DNA from: Numida meleagris
Lineage: Eukaryota; Chordata; Aves; Galliformes; Numididae
Assembly (NCBI RefSeq): GCF_002078875.1
Contig: NC_034415.1
Span: 24,405,381-24,469,380, forward strand
Length of the DNA: 64,000 nt
Direction: 5' to 3'
Positions 61,801 through 64,000 of the stretch are shown piece by piece (position 1 is the first letter of the stretch; each line of letters opens with the position of its first letter). The notes below the pieces were generated by a model. It was given only the letters and a program-made list of their open reading frames with translations, made no database searches and had not been told where the DNA came from. The position numbers and the translations under genes are program-made.

Positions 61801-64000
61801 CTCTCCGAAGTTCATTTATCATCTCCTTCCTTATTTTCTCAAGTACTGTAGACCCTAAGAGCCTAATTTAAATGGGTTTGCAATTAGATTATATAACAGT
61901 GATTCAAAAGCTGTATCTAGCTTCCTAATGTGTTTACATGATTTTAGAGTGTTACTTAAAGCCACTGATTTTTTGTGAAAATACATGTACTTACCTCATA
62001 CATGATGGAGGGTTAGCTAACATTTAACAAACACTTGGAAGAAGAAATGCATTCAATTATTACTATGATTACTACTCCCAAATGCACCCGGTGTGAGTGG
62101 AAGACAAATGCAAGGCTCTGAAGTACACTACTTACTGCTAAGTACTTTTTTTTAACCACCCATGCAAAGACTGTATTTCAATAGATACTAATGCCCTTGC
62201 AGAAAAACAACACTTAGACTAAAAGGTTTTTTTTTTTTTTTGCAATCTCTGAAAGCATAAGTTGAAGAAAATATTGAAGATAATTACTAAGTCTGTATTG
62301 AAACCTAGAAAGAAGGGATCTCAGGACTTTAAAATAATATTAAGAACACAGAAGCTTTACTTACTTGGCACACTATTATTTCTCTGACGGGCTTGTTTGA
62401 ATTCAGGACAATCTCTTCTAACATGACCCACATCTCCACATATGAAACATCTCTTCTCTCTTGTTTCTCTATCATCTTCTTTCACTTCTTTTTCATCATC
62501 TTTCTCATTCTCTTTTTTCTTTAACCTAAATGACAAGTTTTTATGAGCACAAATACAAAAACCACAGAGAAAAAAACTCTGTTATTACATTGGTATACGC
62601 AAAGGAAATGGTTACATAACCAACAGCTGTGCCAGCATATAAATACTTCAGGAATACCAGAAAAGGTACTTTCAGAATCTAATCTGGTTAATAACCTGTT
62701 TGTACAAACTTTACCAACTCAGAAACTCCCCAGTATTGTCCAGAAGCTACCTGACTCCTGGTCCAGAACTATAGCCACACTTAAGCAGGTTTAGCCTGCC
62801 AATTAGTTTGGGAGTTAACTCTATGCAACAATCCCATTGAGTCAGAATATAGGAAAAACAAGTTAACTATATTTTGTAGGTAAAGGCTCCTTCTGACTGG
62901 AGATGGAGTATTTATTTATAAGAGTGCATTAGTACCCTGAGCCTAGACAGGATGTGAAAGAAAGCACTGAAGCTCTTTCAAACACTCAGGACAAATGCAA
63001 AAAACTGGAACCAAGACAAGAGGCAAAGAGTCTTCTTCTGCATGATGTCTGTAGCATTGAGTATTAGTACTACTTTGTGAGCTGTATGTACTATGCACGA
63101 GAGATTTAGTGTGGCTGTGCTGTAGCAGCAGTTTCTGGGAAGAGATCACAATTCCTCCTGAGGCAGATAGAGGGAAAGAGGTGATGCAATTCAATGTGCG
63201 AGTGTTTGTGAGGAATGCATTACTGAGAGTGGCTGAAAGAAATGGTCAATCTGTGACCGTGGGGTCCCAGTCCAGTTTCATGTATCTTAAAGTCTGCAGA
63301 CTAAATAAAAGGCTGTAATTAGTAAGTTACTTGGTAGCAGGAAAAGAAACAGAATCTTTTGAAGAATTATGGAGTACACAATTGAACACAAGGACTAAAT
63401 TAAAAAGCCCAGACTTCAGTCTGTAACAATAAAACACCAACTTCTAAGGGCTTTCAAAGGTTGTAGGAGGAGTCAGACAACCTACACGGGATGGCTCATG
63501 GAAAATGTGAATATGTAAAAATGCAAAGAGTGTGAATTCTTTGTCAATCCTTGCTGAACTTTCTTTGGAGACACTAACCTCCCATGTAATAGGAATTCTT
63601 TTTTGCAAGAGTCCCAGATCCAATGTCATAATTGCAACTGATGTACAGACGTATGATCATGAAGTGGCTACACTAGTATGATATTAGAGAATTGTATCTG
63701 CCTCTTGATTTTAATAAGCAAAATTTTACCTGGCTTACAGAGGTATGTCATTAGATAGAACAATTCAAATTCAGTACTGCCTTCCAAACATGACCACTAC
63801 AGGAAATCCATTTTAATATATTACTAAATGCACAATCAGGTAATACGGTCCACATCTGAATGTTTACACTATAAAAGGGTAACTTAGTGACTTAAATTTT
63901 AAGGTAAACTTACATTTAAAATAGATGAAAAGCAAAAATGTTAACATACAGACTGATTTTACCGTGTGCGTGCTTGCACACTTTTAAAACTTGAAAGGAT
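55712..64000 (-). CDS. TUT4: TUT4 (ZCCHC11), terminal uridylyltransferase 4, 3' part only (five coding exons)
   Basis: TUT4 adds uridines to RNA 3' ends. With LIN28 it oligouridylates pre-let-7, and it marks poly(A)-shortened mRNA and histone mRNA for decay, mainly in the cytoplasm. Only the C-terminal part is in the window: coding exons at 62525-62365, 61424-61327, 60068-59543, 56966-56793 and 55803-55712, with consistent phases. It shows a charged Lys/Glu run, a CCHC zinc knuckle (CFICGDVGHVRRDC), a Gln/Ser/Pro-rich low-complexity region with SSWPIHGPVIHSAPG-like and NDPSIIFAQPAARP segments known from TUT4, and a short unfamiliar C-terminus. The catalytic domains lie beyond the right edge. 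The paralogue TUT7 lacks this Gln/Pro-rich tail. The 3' position beside PRPF38A agrees with human. Confidence 0.93.
56325..56398 (+). mobile_element. CR1 LINE 3'-end fragment
   Basis: The plus strand reads TGATTGCAGCTGGACTACAT, then ACCTCCAGAGGCTCCTTCCA and ATTATTCTACAG, matching the characteristic 3' end of avian CR1 with the remains of its ATTCTATG-type tail. It lies in the last TUT4 intron. Confidence 0.75.
56793..56966 (-). CDS. TUT4: TUT4 penultimate coding exon
   Basis: DQGFQGQFGKMNPPSVPWDH, THFPLIRGAWPYN and NYMQQGNASYPPNKPFYPQ, aligning with human GLTPPIPWEH, HFPLVPASWPYG and QPNKPFYTQ. Donor G|GTACTA. Confidence 0.93.
58795..58808. repeat. Short (AT)n microsatellite
   Basis: About seven AT units in a TUT4 intron. 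Confidence 0.8.
59543..60068 (-). CDS. TUT4: TUT4 coding exon, Gln/Ser/Pro-rich low-complexity region
   Basis: 526 bases. It holds QQSSYSPQPQQFTQNSSQPA, NFPQSPPGQYS, a His run (MHHHHQ), SWPIHGPVIHSAPG and NDPSIIFAQPAARP. Compared with human from memory, it has extra Ser/Thr/Asn-rich residues between SAPG and NDPSII. Confidence 0.95.
60728..60835 (+). mobile_element. CR1 LINE fragment, sense on the plus strand
   Basis: TCAGAGAGGCTGTGGAATCT, then GTTGGAGATATTTAAAAGCC and CTGGACACAATCCTGGG are textbook CR1 phrases. The piece lacks the 3' terminal repeats and is inactive. It lies in a TUT4 intron, antisense to the gene. Confidence 0.85.
61327..61424 (-). CDS. TUT4: TUT4 coding exon after the zinc knuckle
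   Basis: SSQLVRSMVNSQLVAVSQQQ and RTRQSSEC; human reads AAQLVRNLVNAQQVAG and RTRQSSEC. Ends at a codon boundary, donor GTAAGT. Confidence 0.93.
62365..62525 (-). CDS. TUT4: TUT4 coding exon with C-terminal CCHC zinc knuckle
   Basis: LKKKENEKDDEKEVKEDD, then EKRCFICGDVGHVRRDCPEF. The knuckle (C-X2-C-X4-H-X4-C) occupies 62408-62449 and would contact RNA. Starts with the third base of a codon; donor A|GTAAGT. Confidence 0.95.
62526..64000 (-). other. TUT4: TUT4 intron upstream of the zinc-knuckle exon
   Basis: No exon supported on the minus strand: I searched for another CCHC knuckle or PAP-associated motif and saw none. The segment at about 62940-63320 is less AT-rich than its surroundings, but I recognise no repeat family in it. 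Confidence 0.6.

Noticed and set aside
1..64000. CRISPR arrays, prokaryotic operons, tRNA or rRNA genes
   Set aside because: None seen; all strong coding signal is in spliced vertebrate exons.

Overview
This is vertebrate nuclear DNA, most likely from a bird. Genes are split into many short exons with GT/AG introns, there are two CpG-island promoters, and three fragments resemble CR1 LINE retroposons, the dominant repeat of birds and other sauropsids. I see no prokaryotic, phage or CRISPR features. Coordinates come from reading exons by eye; for every internal exon the splice phases add up to one open frame.

Layout, left to right: (1) the last coding exon (678-839, +) and 3' UTR of ZFYVE9 (SARA, Smad anchor for receptor activation). 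(2) CC2D1B (Lgd/Freud-2 family, ESCRT-III regulator) on the minus strand: 23 coding exons, 33320 down to 5132, 881 aa, with four DM14 repeats and a C2 domain. (3) ORC1 (origin recognition complex subunit 1) on the minus strand: 16 coding exons, 49183 down to 34598, 857 aa, with a BAH domain, a disordered CDK-site-rich linker, an AAA+ ATPase and a winged helix. (4) PRPF38A (spliceosomal B-complex protein) on the plus strand: 10 exons, 50045-53952, 312 aa. (5) The 3' part of TUT4/ZCCHC11 (terminal uridylyltransferase) on the minus strand: five coding exons between 62525 and 55712; the rest lies beyond the right edge.

As I remember the human map, ZFYVE9, CC2D1B, ORC1, PRPF38A and TUT4 are neighbours in this order at 1p32.3, so this is conserved microsynteny rather than an operon or gene cluster with one shared task. 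ORC1 and PRPF38A are head-to-head and share a CpG-island promoter with a perfect E2F palindrome, a YY1-like site and ETS-like sites. ZFYVE9/CC2D1B and PRPF38A/TUT4 are convergent pairs.

I found no convincing undescribed system. The best second-look items are: substitutions at the mapped positions of the histone-binding cage in the ORC1 BAH domain; a shared intron position inside three of the four DM14 repeats of CC2D1B; a TUT4 C-terminus unlike the mammalian one I remember; the E2F/YY1/ETS promoter; and a CpG-rich patch in a CC2D1B intron that may be an LTR remnant.
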